From Streptomyces albidoflavus (GTDB lineage Bacteria > Actinomycetota > Actinomycetes > Streptomycetales > Streptomycetaceae): a stretch of 64,000 bases of DNA. Positions 16,723 through 24,070 of this stretch are shown here, piece after piece (the first letter of the stretch is position 1; each line of letters starts with the position of its first letter). The stretch spans positions 248,001 to 312,000 of the forward strand of contig NZ_JOII01000003.1 of assembly GCF_000719955.1 (NCBI RefSeq), read 5' to 3'. The notes below the pieces were generated by a model. That model was not told the origin of the DNA. It saw nothing but the letters and a program-made list of their open reading frames with translations, and made no database searches. A program made the translations under genes and the position numbers.

Positions 16723-18342
16723 ATGGGACATCTCGAAGTGGCGCACCTGGAGTACGACCTGCCCGACGGGCGCACTCTGCTGGGCGACGTGTCGTTCCGG
16801 GTGCCCGAGGGCGCCGCCTACGCCCTGGTCGGGCCGAACGGCGCCGGCAAGACCACGCTGCTGCGGATCGTCTCCGGTGAGCTGAAGCCGCACGGCGGCA
16901 CCGTCACCGTCAGCGGCGGCCTCGGCGTGATGCCCCAGTTCGTCGGCAGCGTCCGCGACGAGCGCACCGTCCGCGACCTGCTGGTCTCCGTGGCCCCGCC
17001 CCGCCTGCGCGAGGCCGCGGCCGCCGTCGACCGCGCCGAGCACGCCGTCATGACCGTGGACGACGAGGCGGCGCAGATGGCGTACGCGCAGGCCCTCGCC
17101 GACTGGGCGGAGGTCCAGGGGTACGAGGCCGAGACGCTCTGGGACATGTGCACCACCGCCGCCCTCGGCGTCCCCTACGAGCGGGCCCAGTGGCGCGAGG
17201 TCCGCACCCTCTCCGGCGGCGAGCAGAAGCGCCTCGTCCTGGAGTACCTGCTGCGCGGCCAGGACGAGGTCCTCCTCCTCGACGAGCCGGACAACTACCT
17301 CGACGTGCCCGGCAAGCGCTGGCTGGAGGAGCAGATCCGCCAGACCCGCAAGACGGTGCTCTTCATCTCCCACGACCGCGAACTCCTCGCCCGCTCCGCC
17401 GAGAAGATCGTCAGCGTCGAGCCGGGGCCCGCCGGGGCCGACGTCTGGGTGCACGGCGCCGGCTTCGGCACGTACCACGAGGCGCGCAAGCAGCGGTTCG
17501 CCCGCTTCGAGGAGCTGCGCCGCCGCTGGGACGAGAAGCACGCCCAGCTCAAGAAGCTGGTGGTCAACCTCCGCCAGGCCGCCGCCGTCTCCCACGAGAT
17601 GGCCTCCCGGTACGCCGCCGCCCAGACCCGGCTGCGCAAGTTCGAGGAGGCCGGGCCCCCGCCCGAGCCGCCCCGCGAGCAGGACATCCGGATGCGGCTG
17701 CGCGGCGGCCGCACCGGGGTCCGGGCGCTCACCTGCGAGCAGCTGGAGCTGACCGGCCTCATGCGACCGTTCGACCTGGAGGTCTTCTACGGCGAGCGGG
17801 TCGCCGTGCTCGGCTCCAACGGCTCCGGCAAGTCCCACTTCCTGCGGCTGCTCGCGGGGGAGGACGTCGCCCACACCGGCGAGTGGCGGCTCGGCGCCCG
17901 CGTCGTCCCCGGCCACTTCGCGCAGACCCACGCCCACCCCGAGCTGCACGGGCGGACCCTGCTCGACATCCTGTGGACCGAGTACGCCCACGACCGGGGC
18001 GCCGCCCACTCGGTCCTCCGCCGCTACGAACTGACCCTCCAGGCCGAGCAGCGCTTCGACCGCCTCTCCGGCGGCCAGCAGGCCCGCTTCCAGATCCTCC
18101 TGCTGGAACTGGCCGGGACCACCGCCCTCCTCCTGGACGAGCCCACCGACAACCTCGACCTGGAGAGCGCCGACGCCCTCCAGGACGGCCTGGAGGCGTA
18201 CGACGGCACGGTCCTCGCCGTCACCCACGACCGCTGGTTCGCCCGCTCCTTCGACCGCTTCCTGGTCTTCGGCTCCGACGGCCGCCTGCGGGAGACGAGC
18301 GAGCCGGTCTGGGACGAGCGCCGGGTGGAACGGGCCCGCTGA
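16723..18342 (+). CDS. ABC-F family ATP-binding protein
   Basis: 539 residues with two nucleotide-binding domains in one chain and no membrane segment, so it is an ABC-F translation or resistance factor and not a transporter. NBD1: Walker A GPNGAGKTT (37-45) and LSGGEQ (163-168). A charged, arginine-rich linker follows (about 250-320). NBD2: GSNGSGKS (364-371) and LSGGQQ. Family members act on the ribosomal E site, as EttA-like factors or antibiotic-protection proteins. No antibiotic cluster is adjacent and the linker length is ordinary, so I cannot assign resistance. It stands alone, divergent from the DUF6891 gene. Confidence 0.9.
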   Translation: MGHLEVAHLEYDLPDGRTLLGDVSFRVPEGAAYALVGPNGAGKTTLLRIVSGELKPHGGTVTVSGGLGVMPQFVGSVRDERTVRDLLVSVAPPRLREAAAAVDRAEHAVMTVDDEAAQMAYAQALADWAEVQGYEAETLWDMCTTAALGVPYERAQWREVRTLSGGEQKRLVLEYLLRGQDEVLLLDEPDNYLDVPGKRWLEEQIRQTRKTVLFISHDRELLARSAEKIVSVEPGPAGADVWVHGAGFGTYHEARKQRFARFEELRRRWDEKHAQLKKLVVNLRQAAAVSHEMASRYAAAQTRLRKFEEAGPPPEPPREQDIRMRLRGGRTGVRALTCEQLELTGLMRPFDLEVFYGERVAVLGSNGSGKSHFLRLLAGEDVAHTGEWRLGARVVPGHFAQTHAHPELHGRTLLDILWTEYAHDRGAAHSVLRRYELTLQAEQRFDRLSGGQQARFQILLLELAGTTALLLDEPTDNLDLESADALQDGLEAYDGTVLAVTHDRWFARSFDRFLVFGSDGRLRETSEPVWDERRVERAR

Positions 18343-18434
18343 GCCGGGACCGCGCCACCGCCCGCCACCGGAGGAATCCCCAGGTGGCCTGGGCAGCGGC
18401 CCCGCCGGGAGGTTAGTGTCGCAGCGGCGCGACC

Positions 18435-18454
18435 GCCCTGCCCCCGGGCAGGGC
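18435..18454. promoter_or_regulatory. Short inverted repeat before glycerate kinase
   Basis: GCCCTGCC (18435-18442) and GGCAGGGC (18447-18454) form an 8-bp stem with a CCCG loop, ending 15 nt before the glycerate kinase start. It could be a terminator for the ABC-F gene or a leader hairpin of the kinase. Confidence 0.3.
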
Positions 18455-18469
18455 CCGAGGAACAAGGGG

Positions 18470-19633
18470 ATGCAACGGGTGGCTGACACTCGCCGTACGA
18501 CACACGCACGTGTGCTGATCGCCGCGGACAAGTTCAAAGGGTCGCTGACCGCCGTCGAGGTGGCCGGGCACGTGGCCGCGGGGCTGCGCCGCGCCCGCCC
18601 CGGTACCGAGGTCGAGGCCCTCCCGGTCGCCGACGGCGGGGACGGCACGGTCGCCGCCGCCGTCGCCGCCGGCTTCGCCCGGCACACCCGGGAGGTGACC
18701 GGCCCCACCGGCGAGCCGGTGACCGCCGCCTGGGCCCTGCGCGGCACCACGGCCGTCGTGGAGATGGCCGAGGCGTCCGGGCTCCAGCACCTCCCCGGCG
18801 GCGTCCCCGCGCCGCTGACCGCCACCACGCACGGCTCCGGCGAGCTGATCGCCGCCGCCCTGGACGCGGGCGCCCGCACCCTGGTCTTCGGGGTCGGCGG
18901 CAGCGCCACCACCGACGGCGGCGCCGGCATGCTGACCGCCCTCGGCGCCCGTCTGCTCACCGCCGAAGGCACCCCGGTCGGGCCCGGCGGCGCCGCCCTC
19001 GCGGAGCTGGCCCGCGCCGACCTGAGCGGCCTCGACCCGCGCCTGGCCGAGGTCGACCTGGTCCTCGCCAGCGACGTCGACAACCCGCTGACCGGCCCCA
19101 CCGGCGCCGCGGCCGTCTACGGCCCGCAGAAGGGCGCCGACGAGGACGACGTCCGCACCCTGGACGCCGCCCTCACCCACTACGCCCGCGTCCTCACCGA
19201 GGCGCTGGGCGACCGCGTCGCCGAGGCGGCCGAGGCGCCCGGCGCCGGAGCCGCCGGCGGTATCGGCTTCGGCGCCCTGGTCGGCCTCGGCGCCCGCTTC
19301 CGTCCCGGCATCGAGGTGATGCTCGACGTCCTCGGCTTCGCCGACGCCCTGGACCGCGTCGACCTGGTCATCACCGGCGAGGGCTCGCTCGACACCCAGA
19401 CCCTGCACGGCAAGGCCCCCGCCGGGGTCGCCGCGGCGGCCCGGGCCCGGGGCGTGGACACGGTGGCCGTCTGCGGCCGCCTGGCCCTCGACGCCGAGGC
19501 CCTGGAGAAGGCCGGCATCCGCCGTGCCTACGCCCTCGCGGAGATCGAGCCCGACCCCGAGCGCTGCTTCAGCGAGGCGGGACCGCTGCTGGAGAAGATC
19601 GCCCGGACCCTGGGCGAGGAGTGGCTGGCCTGA
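18470..19633 (+). CDS. Glycerate kinase (GlxK/GckA type)
   Basis: 387 residues of the bacterial class II glycerate kinase fold, making 2- or 3-phosphoglycerate from glycerate and ATP. Visible motifs are ADKFKGSLTA near the N-terminus, VADGGDGT, VGGSATTDGGAGML, and GEGSLDTQTLHGKAPAGVA near the C-terminus, all typical of the family. A role in glyoxylate or glycerate use would fit the nearby EMC operon, which produces glyoxylate, but the two are separated by psd-pssA. The ATG at 18470 has AAGGGG close by; a GTG 9 nt later is an alternative. Confidence 0.92.
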   Translation: MQRVADTRRTTHARVLIAADKFKGSLTAVEVAGHVAAGLRRARPGTEVEALPVADGGDGTVAAAVAAGFARHTREVTGPTGEPVTAAWALRGTTAVVEMAEASGLQHLPGGVPAPLTATTHGSGELIAAALDAGARTLVFGVGGSATTDGGAGMLTALGARLLTAEGTPVGPGGAALAELARADLSGLDPRLAEVDLVLASDVDNPLTGPTGAAAVYGPQKGADEDDVRTLDAALTHYARVLTEALGDRVAEAAEAPGAGAAGGIGFGALVGLGARFRPGIEVMLDVLGFADALDRVDLVITGEGSLDTQTLHGKAPAGVAAAARARGVDTVAVCGRLALDAEALEKAGIRRAYALAEIEPDPERCFSEAGPLLEKIARTLGEEWLA

Positions 19634-19655
19634 GCACCGGCGCGTACCGCGCACG

Positions 19656-19700
19656 CGAGAGGGGCCCCGGACCGGTCATCCCGGTCCGGGGCCCCTCTCG
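19656..19700. terminator. Strong bidirectional terminator
   Basis: A perfect 20-bp stem (19656-19675 with 19681-19700) around a TCATC loop. It lies between the convergent glycerate kinase and pssA genes and can serve both. Confidence 0.85.
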
Positions 19701-19723
19701 TACGTCCTGTCCCGCGTTGCCCG

Positions 19724-20581
19724 TCAGGGCAGCTGGGCCGCCCGTGCCTCGCGGCGGTTGTCGCGGAAGTTGTTCACCCGGCGCGCCGTGGCGAAGAGCG
19801 GGATGACCGCGCCCAGCACCAGCTGGAGCGCGCAGCCCGTCTGGAGGAGGAGCTGCCCGCCGGGGGCGTCGAACGCCCAGGCGGCCAGCAGGCCCATCGC
19901 GGCCACGATCCAGCTGAGCATGGCCACCGCGAGCGGACCCCGCGGCTTCGGGTACTCGACGCGGCTCACCATCAGCCAGGCCGTACCGAGGATCGCCAGC
20001 AGCGTCGCCACGAAGGGCAGCTCCAGGAGCACGATGGAGACCACCGTGAGCGCCCCGAAGGGGCTCGGCATGCCCTGGAACATGCCGTCCTTCAAGGTCA
20101 CGCAGGAGAACCGGGCCAGTCTCAGCACCACCGCCAGCAGCACCACGACCGCGCCGAGCGCCGCCACCCGCTGGTGGGCGTCGTCCGCCACCATGCCGTA
20201 CACCAGGACGAAGTACGCCGGTGCCAGGCCGAAGCTGATCAGGTCCGAGAGGTTGTCCAGCTCGGCGCCCATCGGCGAGGAGCGGAGCTTGCGCGCCACC
20301 AGCCCGTCGAAGAGGTCGAAGACCGCCGCGCAGAGCATCAGGATCACGGCGGTGGCGGCGGAGTGCCGCGCCATGCCGCTCTCGTCGCTGCCGGTCAGGT
20401 GCGGGATGAGGATGCCCGTGGTGGTGAAGTACACCGCCATGAACCCGCACGTGGCGTTGCCCAGGGTCAGGGTGTCCGCTATCGACAGGCGCATCGACAG
20501 CGGCATCTCCTCGCCGCTGTCCTCGTCCTCGTCGGCCTCGGGCACCCAGCCCGTCTGGGTATCTGAGTCAGACACGGTCAA
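19724..20581 (-). CDS. pssA: CDP-diacylglycerol--serine O-phosphatidyltransferase
   Basis: 285-residue membrane enzyme that makes phosphatidylserine from CDP-diacylglycerol and serine. The CDP-alcohol phosphotransferase motif is complete: Asp92-Gly93, Ala96-Arg97, Gly105, Asp109 and Asp113. About eight hydrophobic helices follow an acidic cytosolic N-terminus (EADEDEDSGEE). It is the second gene after psd, whose 3' end it overlaps. The start is either TTG 20581 (14-nt overlap, GGGGGTGA upstream) or GTG 20575 (8-nt overlap). Product and neighbour together form the phosphatidylethanolamine pathway. Confidence 0.93.
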   Translation of the reverse strand: MTVSDSDTQTGWVPEADEDEDSGEEMPLSMRLSIADTLTLGNATCGFMAVYFTTTGILIPHLTGSDESGMARHSAATAVILMLCAAVFDLFDGLVARKLRSSPMGAELDNLSDLISFGLAPAYFVLVYGMVADDAHQRVAALGAVVVLLAVVLRLARFSCVTLKDGMFQGMPSPFGALTVVSIVLLELPFVATLLAILGTAWLMVSRVEYPKPRGPLAVAMLSWIVAAMGLLAAWAFDAPGGQLLLQTGCALQLVLGAVIPLFATARRVNNFRDNRREARAAQLP

Positions 20582-21215
20582 TGCGAGTCACCCCCGCAGT
20601 TGTCGGTTGGCCGACCTCCACGTCGACCTCCACACCCTCGGGGAGGTAGATGTCGACGCGGGACCCGAAACGGATCAGCCCGATGCGCTCACCCTGCTCC
20701 ACCTTGCTGCCCTGCGGGACGTACGGCACGATGCGCCGTGCGACCGCGCCGGCGATCTGCACCATCTCGATGTCGCCGAGCTCGGTGTCGAAGTGCCAGA
20801 CGACGCGCTCGTTGTTCTCGCTCTCCTTGTTGAACGCCGGAACGAAGCCGCCGGGCACGTGCTCGACGGAGGTCACCGTGCCGGCCAGCGGCGCGCGGTT
20901 GACGTGGACGTTCAGCGGGCTCATGAAGATGGCGACACGGGTGCGCCCGTCCTTCCACGGCATGATGCTCTGCACCACGCCGTCGGCCGGGGAGATGACC
21001 CGGCCCGGAGCGATCTCGCGCTCCGGGTCGCGGAAGAACCACAGCATGCCCGCCGCCAGAGCGGTGGCGGGCACCGCCAGGGCCGCCGCGCGCTTGGAGC
21101 GACGCGAGCGGACCAGGCTGACGGCTGCGGTGGCGACGGTCGGCAGGAGCCACGGCGATGCGCCGCGGGCGATGCGGACCGAGCCGCGCGGTGCAGTGTT
21201 TTGGCTGTGGGGCAT
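20568..21215 (-). CDS. psd: Phosphatidylserine decarboxylase proenzyme
   Basis: 215 residues, the short Psd form of actinobacteria. Residues 45-61 form the membrane anchor (ALAVPATALAAGMLWFF). SPADG (75-79) and MSPLNVHVNR (98-107) are family blocks. The chain self-cleaves at Gly184-Ser185 in RFGSRVD, turning the Ser into the pyruvoyl cofactor. It decarboxylates phosphatidylserine to phosphatidylethanolamine. The ATG at 21215 is chosen because this matches the short form and avoids an unconserved 56-residue leader. It is translated just ahead of pssA. Confidence 0.93.
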   Translation of the reverse strand: MPHSQNTAPRGSVRIARGASPWLLPTVATAAVSLVRSRRSKRAAALAVPATALAAGMLWFFRDPEREIAPGRVISPADGVVQSIMPWKDGRTRVAIFMSPLNVHVNRAPLAGTVTSVEHVPGGFVPAFNKESENNERVVWHFDTELGDIEMVQIAGAVARRIVPYVPQGSKVEQGERIGLIRFGSRVDIYLPEGVEVDVEVGQPTTAGVTRIDRV

Positions 21216-21360
21216 GGATGACCTTCGTAGCGGATGATGCCGCGCTGCAACGGGGGACGGCGGCTTTCCGGGGATGGTATCGGGTGGCGACCACAACTGG
21301 CCAAGCCAGAAACCGTAGTCGACGGCTGAAGAGCGCCGGTCAGGTGTGATCTTCTTCTCG

Positions 21361-21380
21361 AAAAAATCCCTCAAAGAGGA
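21361..21380 (-). terminator. Short hairpin with U tract after the EMC operon
   Basis: On the minus strand, 4 nt after the last stop codon, CCTC-TTT-GAGG is followed by GATTTTTT. The stem is only 4-5 bp, but a run of six T residues is rare in this GC-rich DNA and suggests a classical intrinsic terminator. Confidence 0.4.
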
Positions 21381-21383
21381 CAA

Positions 21384-22589
21384 TCAGCCCTGGAAACGGT
21401 ACTCCTCCAGGAGCCTCCTGCCAATGATCATTTTCTGGATCTCGGCGGTCCCCTCGCCGATCAGCAGCATCGGGGCCTCGCGGTACAGCCGCTCGATCTC
21501 GTACTCCTTCGAGAAGCCGTACCCGCCGTGGATGCGGAAGGCGTCCTCCACGACTTCCTTGCAGTATTCCGACGCGAGGTACTTCGCCATACCCGCCTCC
21601 AGGTCGTTTCGTTCCCCGGAGTCCTTTTTGCGGGCCGCGTTCACCATCATCGCATGGGCCGCCTCGACCTTGGTGGCCATCTCGGCGAGCTTGAACTGGA
21701 TCGCCTGGTGCTGCGCGATCGGCTTGCCGAAGGTGTGCCGCTGCTGCGCGTAGGAGACGCCCAGCTCGAAGGCGCGCTGGGCGACGCCGCAGCCGCGGGC
21801 GGCCACGTTGACGCGCCCGACCTCGACGCCGTCCATCATTTGGTAAAACCCGCGGCCGGTGGTGCCGCCGAGCACACGATTGGCCGGAATGCGCAGTCCG
21901 TCCAAAATCATCTCGGTGGTGTCGACACCCTTGTAACCCATTTTCTCGATCTTGCCGGGGATGGTGAGCCCCGGCCGGACCTCGCCGAATCCGGGCTCCT
22001 TCTCCACCAGGAAGGTCGTCATCGACTTGTGCGGCGCGGTGCCCTCGGGGTGCCCCTCGTCGGTCCGGCAGAGCACCGCCACCAGGGTCGAGGAGCCACC
22101 GTTGGTGAGCCACATCTTCTGACCGGTGAGCGCGTACTCGTCGCCCACCTTGACGCCCTTGGTGGAGATCGCCGAGACGTCCGAGCCGAGCGCCGGCTCC
22201 GACATCGAGAAGGCGCCCCGCACCTCGCCGGTGGCCATCCGCGGCAGGAAGTACTCGCGCTGCTCCTGCGTACCGTGCTGCTTGAGCATGTACGCGACGA
22301 TGAAGTGCGTGTTGATGATGCCGGAGACCGACATCCAGCCGCGGGCGATCTCCTCCACGCACAGCGCGTACGTGAGCAGGGACTCGCCCAGCCCCCCGTA
22401 CTCCTCGGGGATCATCAGCCCGAACAGGCCGAGCTCCTTCAGTCCCTCCACGATCTGCGTGGGGTACTCGTCACGGTGCTCCAGCTCGGTGGCGACCGGG
22501 ATGATCTCCTTGTCCACGAAGTCGCGGACGGTGGAGAGGATCTCCTGCTGGATGTCGGTGAGGCCGTGGGTCTGGGCGAGTCGGCTCAT
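21384..22589 (-). CDS. Acyl-CoA dehydrogenase, probable methylsuccinyl-CoA dehydrogenase of the EMC pathway
   Basis: 401 residues, a full acyl-CoA dehydrogenase: FSMSEPALGSDV (FAD/substrate loop), WLTNGG, RIHGGYGFSKEYEIERLYR, and the catalytic Glu379 in LIGEGTAEIQ. It uses FAD and an electron-transfer flavoprotein. It is the last gene of the five-gene operon with ccrA, mutase, CoA lyase and MaoC hydratase, so oxidation of methylsuccinyl-CoA to mesaconyl-CoA is the expected step. That assignment rests on context: the proteobacterial enzyme (Mcd) has a longer N-terminus. The start is 2 nt after the MaoC stop. Confidence 0.85.
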   Translation of the reverse strand: MSRLAQTHGLTDIQQEILSTVRDFVDKEIIPVATELEHRDEYPTQIVEGLKELGLFGLMIPEEYGGLGESLLTYALCVEEIARGWMSVSGIINTHFIVAYMLKQHGTQEQREYFLPRMATGEVRGAFSMSEPALGSDVSAISTKGVKVGDEYALTGQKMWLTNGGSSTLVAVLCRTDEGHPEGTAPHKSMTTFLVEKEPGFGEVRPGLTIPGKIEKMGYKGVDTTEMILDGLRIPANRVLGGTTGRGFYQMMDGVEVGRVNVAARGCGVAQRAFELGVSYAQQRHTFGKPIAQHQAIQFKLAEMATKVEAAHAMMVNAARKKDSGERNDLEAGMAKYLASEYCKEVVEDAFRIHGGYGFSKEYEIERLYREAPMLLIGEGTAEIQKMIIGRRLLEEYRFQG

Positions 22590-22591
22590 GA

Positions 22592-23104
22592 CTACTTCTC
22601 CTGTGCCTTCAGCTCCGGGCGGCCGGGCTGCTCGCCGCCGCGCTCCTTGATGTACGTCTCGGTGGGGACCATCACCTTGCGGCGGAAGACGCAGACCAGG
22701 GTGCCGTCCTGCTTGTAGCCCTTGGTCTCCACGTAGACGATGCCGCGGTCGTTCTTGGAGCGGGACGGGGTCTTGTCCAGCACCGTCGTCTCGCCGTAGA
22801 TCGTGTCCCCGTGGAAGGTCGGTGCCACGTGGCGCAGCGACTCGATCTCCAGGTTGGCGATGGCCTTGCCGGAGACGTCCGGCACCGACATGCCGAGCAG
22901 CAGCGAGTAGATGTAGTTGCCGACCACCACGTTCTTGCCGAAGTCGGTCGTGGACTCCGCGTAGTTGGTGTCCATGTGGAGCGGGTGGTGGTTCATGGTC
23001 AGCAGGCAGAAGAGGTGGTCGTCGTACTCGGTGACCGTCTTTCCGGGCCAGTGCTTGTAGACCGCGCCGACCTCGAACTCCTCGAAGGTGCGTCCGAACT
23101 GCAC
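22592..23104 (-). CDS. MaoC-like hydratase, probable mesaconyl-CoA hydratase
   Basis: 170 residues with a hot-dog fold. DTNYAESTTDFGKNVVVGNYIYSLLLG is the family's hydratase segment, with a conserved Asp and a nearby His in NHHPLHMD. In the EMC pathway, mesaconyl-CoA hydratase adds water to give beta-methylmalyl-CoA, the substrate of the CoA lyase encoded just upstream. GTG 23104 has GGAGGGCTGA upstream and starts 3 nt after the lyase stop. This order (lyase, hydratase, dehydrogenase) supports the pathway assignment. Confidence 0.85.
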   Translation of the reverse strand: MQFGRTFEEFEVGAVYKHWPGKTVTEYDDHLFCLLTMNHHPLHMDTNYAESTTDFGKNVVVGNYIYSLLLGMSVPDVSGKAIANLEIESLRHVAPTFHGDTIYGETTVLDKTPSRSKNDRGIVYVETKGYKQDGTLVCVFRRKVMVPTETYIKERGGEQPGRPELKAQEK

Positions 23105-23107
23105 GGC

Positions 23108-24070
23108 TCAGCCCTCCGGCGCTTCGAACTTGGAGGTACGGGTCATGCCGGCGGCGCGCCCCTTGCCCGCGATCACCAGCGCCATCTTGCGGCTGGCCTC
23201 GTCGATCATCTCGTCGCCGAGCATCGCCGAGCCCTTCTTGCCGCCCTCCTCGGAGGTGCACCAGTCGTAGGCGTCGAGGATCAGCTCGGCGTGGTCGTAG
23301 TCCTCCTGCGAGGGCGAGAAGATCTCGTTGGCCGCGTCGACCTGGCCGGGGTGCAGCACCCACTTGCCGTCGAAGCCGAGCGCGGCCGAGCGCCCGGCGA
23401 CCTCGCGGAACGCGTCCACGTCGCGGATCTGGAGGAAGGGCCCGTCGATCGCCTGGAGGTCGTGGTGGCGGGCGGCCATCAGGATGCGCATCAGGATGTA
23501 GTGGTAGGCGTCGGCCGGGTAGCCGGGCGGCTGCTGGCCCACGACCAGGGTCTTCATGTTGATCGAGGCCATGAAGTCGGCCGGGCCGAAGACGATGGTC
23601 TCCAGGCGCGGCGAGGAGCCGGCGATCTCGTCGACGTTGACCAGGCCCTTGGCGTTCTCGATCTGCGCCTCGATGCCGATCCGGCCGACCTCGTACCCCA
23701 TCGTCTTCTCGATCTGGGTGAGGAGCAGGTCCAGCGCGACGACCTGCTGGGCGTCCTGCACCTTCGGCAGCATGATGCAGTCGAGGTTGGCGCCGGCGCC
23801 CTCCACGACCGTCACCACGTCGCGGTAGGTCCAGTGGGTGGTCCAGTCGTTGACGCGCACGACGCGGGTCTTGCCGGTCCAGTCGCCGTTGTTGAGCGCG
23901 TCGACGATGGTGTGCCGGGCGCCCTCCTTGGCCAGCGGCGCGCAGGCGTCCTCCAGGTCGAGGAAGACCTGGTCGGCGGCGAGCCCCTGGGCCTTCTCCA
24001 GGAAGCGCGGGTTGGAGCCGGGGACGGCGAGGCAGGAGCGGCGCGGCCGGAGCCGGTTGACGGTCGTCAT
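23108..24070 (-). CDS. HpcH/HpaI-CitE family CoA ester lyase (malyl-/beta-methylmalyl-CoA lyase)
   Basis: 320 residues. Blocks typical of CitE/Mcl lyases are VFLDLEDACAP, IGIEAQIENAKGLVN with the metal-binding Glu, VFGPADF and KWVLHPGQVDAANE. Members cleave beta-methylmalyl-CoA to glyoxylate and propionyl-CoA, or condense glyoxylate with acetyl-CoA to malyl-CoA. Context in the EMC operon favours that role over citrate lyase beta, as no citrate lyase alpha or gamma is present. Its ATG overlaps the mutase stop by 4 nt (ATGA), showing translational coupling. Confidence 0.88.
   Translation of the reverse strand: MTTVNRLRPRRSCLAVPGSNPRFLEKAQGLAADQVFLDLEDACAPLAKEGARHTIVDALNNGDWTGKTRVVRVNDWTTHWTYRDVVTVVEGAGANLDCIMLPKVQDAQQVVALDLLLTQIEKTMGYEVGRIGIEAQIENAKGLVNVDEIAGSSPRLETIVFGPADFMASINMKTLVVGQQPPGYPADAYHYILMRILMAARHHDLQAIDGPFLQIRDVDAFREVAGRSAALGFDGKWVLHPGQVDAANEIFSPSQEDYDHAELILDAYDWCTSEEGGKKGSAMLGDEMIDEASRKMALVIAGKGRAAGMTRTSKFEAPEG

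Noticed and set aside
16498..19101. An 867-codon minus-strand frame across the ABC-F and glycerate kinase genes
   Set aside because: Antisense shadow of two motif-complete genes; no domain, ribosome site or sensible composition.
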